Positions 6,947-7,438 of a stretch of DNA of 7,438 nt are shown here, piece after piece (the first letter of the stretch is position 1; each line of letters opens with the position of its first letter). The DNA lies in contig JAJNBN010000158.1 in NCBI GenBank assembly GCA_021156225.1, positions 1-7,438 on the forward strand, written 5' to 3'. Source of the DNA: Verrucomicrobiota bacterium (GTDB taxonomy: Bacteria > Verrucomicrobiota > Verrucomicrobiia > Limisphaerales > JAEYXS01). The position numbers and the translations under genes are program-made. The notes under the pieces were generated by a model. It had not been told where the DNA came from and made no database searches. It saw only the letters and a list, made by a program, of their open reading frames with translations.

Positions 6947-7438
6947 ATGTCGCAACCACTAGACACCAAGCAATTCATCGCGAGCCACGTGAGCGCCATT
7001 CCGCGTTCCGGCATCCGCGAATTCTTCGACATCGTCCAAAACACCAAGGGCGTCATCTCCCTCGGGGTCGGTGAACCCGACTTCGTGACGCCCTGGCACA
7101 TCCGCGAAGCCGCCATCTACGCTCTCGAACGCGGCCGGACGACCTACACGTCGAATCTCGGCCTGCTGAAATTGCGCGAGGCCATCGCCGCCACCGTGGA
7201 GAAGAGCTTTAAGGTCACCTACGATCCGAAGACGCAAATCCTCATCACCGTGGGCGTGAGCGAAGCCTTGGACATCGCCTTGCGCGCGTTGCTGAATCCG
7301 GGTGATGAAGTGATCTATCACGAGCCGTGCTACGTGAGTTATTCCCCAAGCGTGGCGTTGACGCATGCTGTGCCCGTGGCCGTGAATTGCCGCGCGGAAG
7401 ATGGTTTCGCGCTCACTGCTGAAGCCATCCAGAAGGCC
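6947..7438 (+). CDS. PLP-dependent aminotransferase, class I/II (fold type I), 3' end outside window
   Basis: The frame is open from ATG 6947 to the window edge: 164 codons and no stop, so only the N-terminal part is seen. Family marks are SGIREFFD (21-28), SLGVGEPDFVTP (38-49) with the substrate-binding glycine region, YTSNLGLLKLREAI (67-80), the cofactor phosphate-binding turn VGVSEAL (102-108), NPGDEVI (117-123) and PCYVSY (127-132), whose aromatic residue normally stacks on the cofactor ring. The Schiff-base lysine lies beyond the window. Such enzymes transfer amino groups between amino acids and 2-oxoacids in the cytoplasm. The pattern is closest in my reading to the aspartate/aromatic/PatA-like subgroup with the GEPDF-x-TP-x-HIREAA signature, but the substrate cannot be told. 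An AAGG site six bases upstream supports the start. The gene lies 54 bases after clpX with no strong terminator between, so read-through from clpPX is possible. Confidence 0.9.
   Translation, partial: MSQPLDTKQFIASHVSAIPRSGIREFFDIVQNTKGVISLGVGEPDFVTPWHIREAAIYALERGRTTYTSNLGLLKLREAIAATVEKSFKVTYDPKTQILITVGVSEALDIALRALLNPGDEVIYHEPCYVSYSPSVALTHAVPVAVNCRAEDGFALTAEAIQKA

Noticed and set aside
4907..6955. A 682-codon open frame on the minus strand spanning all of clpP and clpX
   Set aside because: It is codon-aligned with clpP and clpX, which share one frame. Minus-strand stops in that register require the sense codons TTA, CTA or TCA, which these two strongly biased genes avoid. The translation is rich in His, Arg, Asp and Leu with no recognisable domain, as expected of a shadow frame.

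Overview
This 7.4 kb window looks like an ordinary chromosomal segment of a Gram-negative bacterium. The envelope type follows from a TolC-family outer-membrane efflux protein with an N-terminal signal peptide. Coding sequence is moderately GC-rich and several starts lack a clear Shine-Dalgarno sequence. The style of ClpP, ClpX and the aminotransferase, together with a GAAAC-type microsatellite inside one gene, suggests the Verrucomicrobiota or a related PVC lineage. That placement rests on recollection and is a low-to-moderate confidence inference.

All six supported genes lie on the + strand. From left to right they are: (1) the 3' end of a Sua5/TsaC2-type threonylcarbamoyl-AMP synthase (2-394), for tRNA t6A synthesis; (2) a 143 bp gap with one imperfect hairpin; (3) a stand-alone TolC-like outer-membrane factor (538-2049), closed by a strong intrinsic terminator (2079-2110); (4) an Lhr-core type superfamily 2 helicase (2170-4833, or from 2131), carrying a short low-complexity insert between motifs II and III; (5) a 106 bp gap with a candidate sigma-70 promoter; (6) clpP (4940-5572) and clpX (5591-6892), 18 bp apart; (7) the first 164 codons of a fold-type I PLP-dependent aminotransferase (6947 to the window edge), 54 bp after clpX.

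Only clpP and clpX form an obvious functional unit. ClpX unfolds tagged or damaged proteins with ATP and feeds them into the ClpP tetradecamer. The aminotransferase may share their transcript. The terminator separates the TolC gene from the helicase, and the candidate promoter gives clpPX its own start. No mobile element, CRISPR array, tRNA or rRNA was seen. I found no convincing new multi-gene system. The points most worth a second look are the repeat-derived insert in the helicase and a few start-site and context questions.
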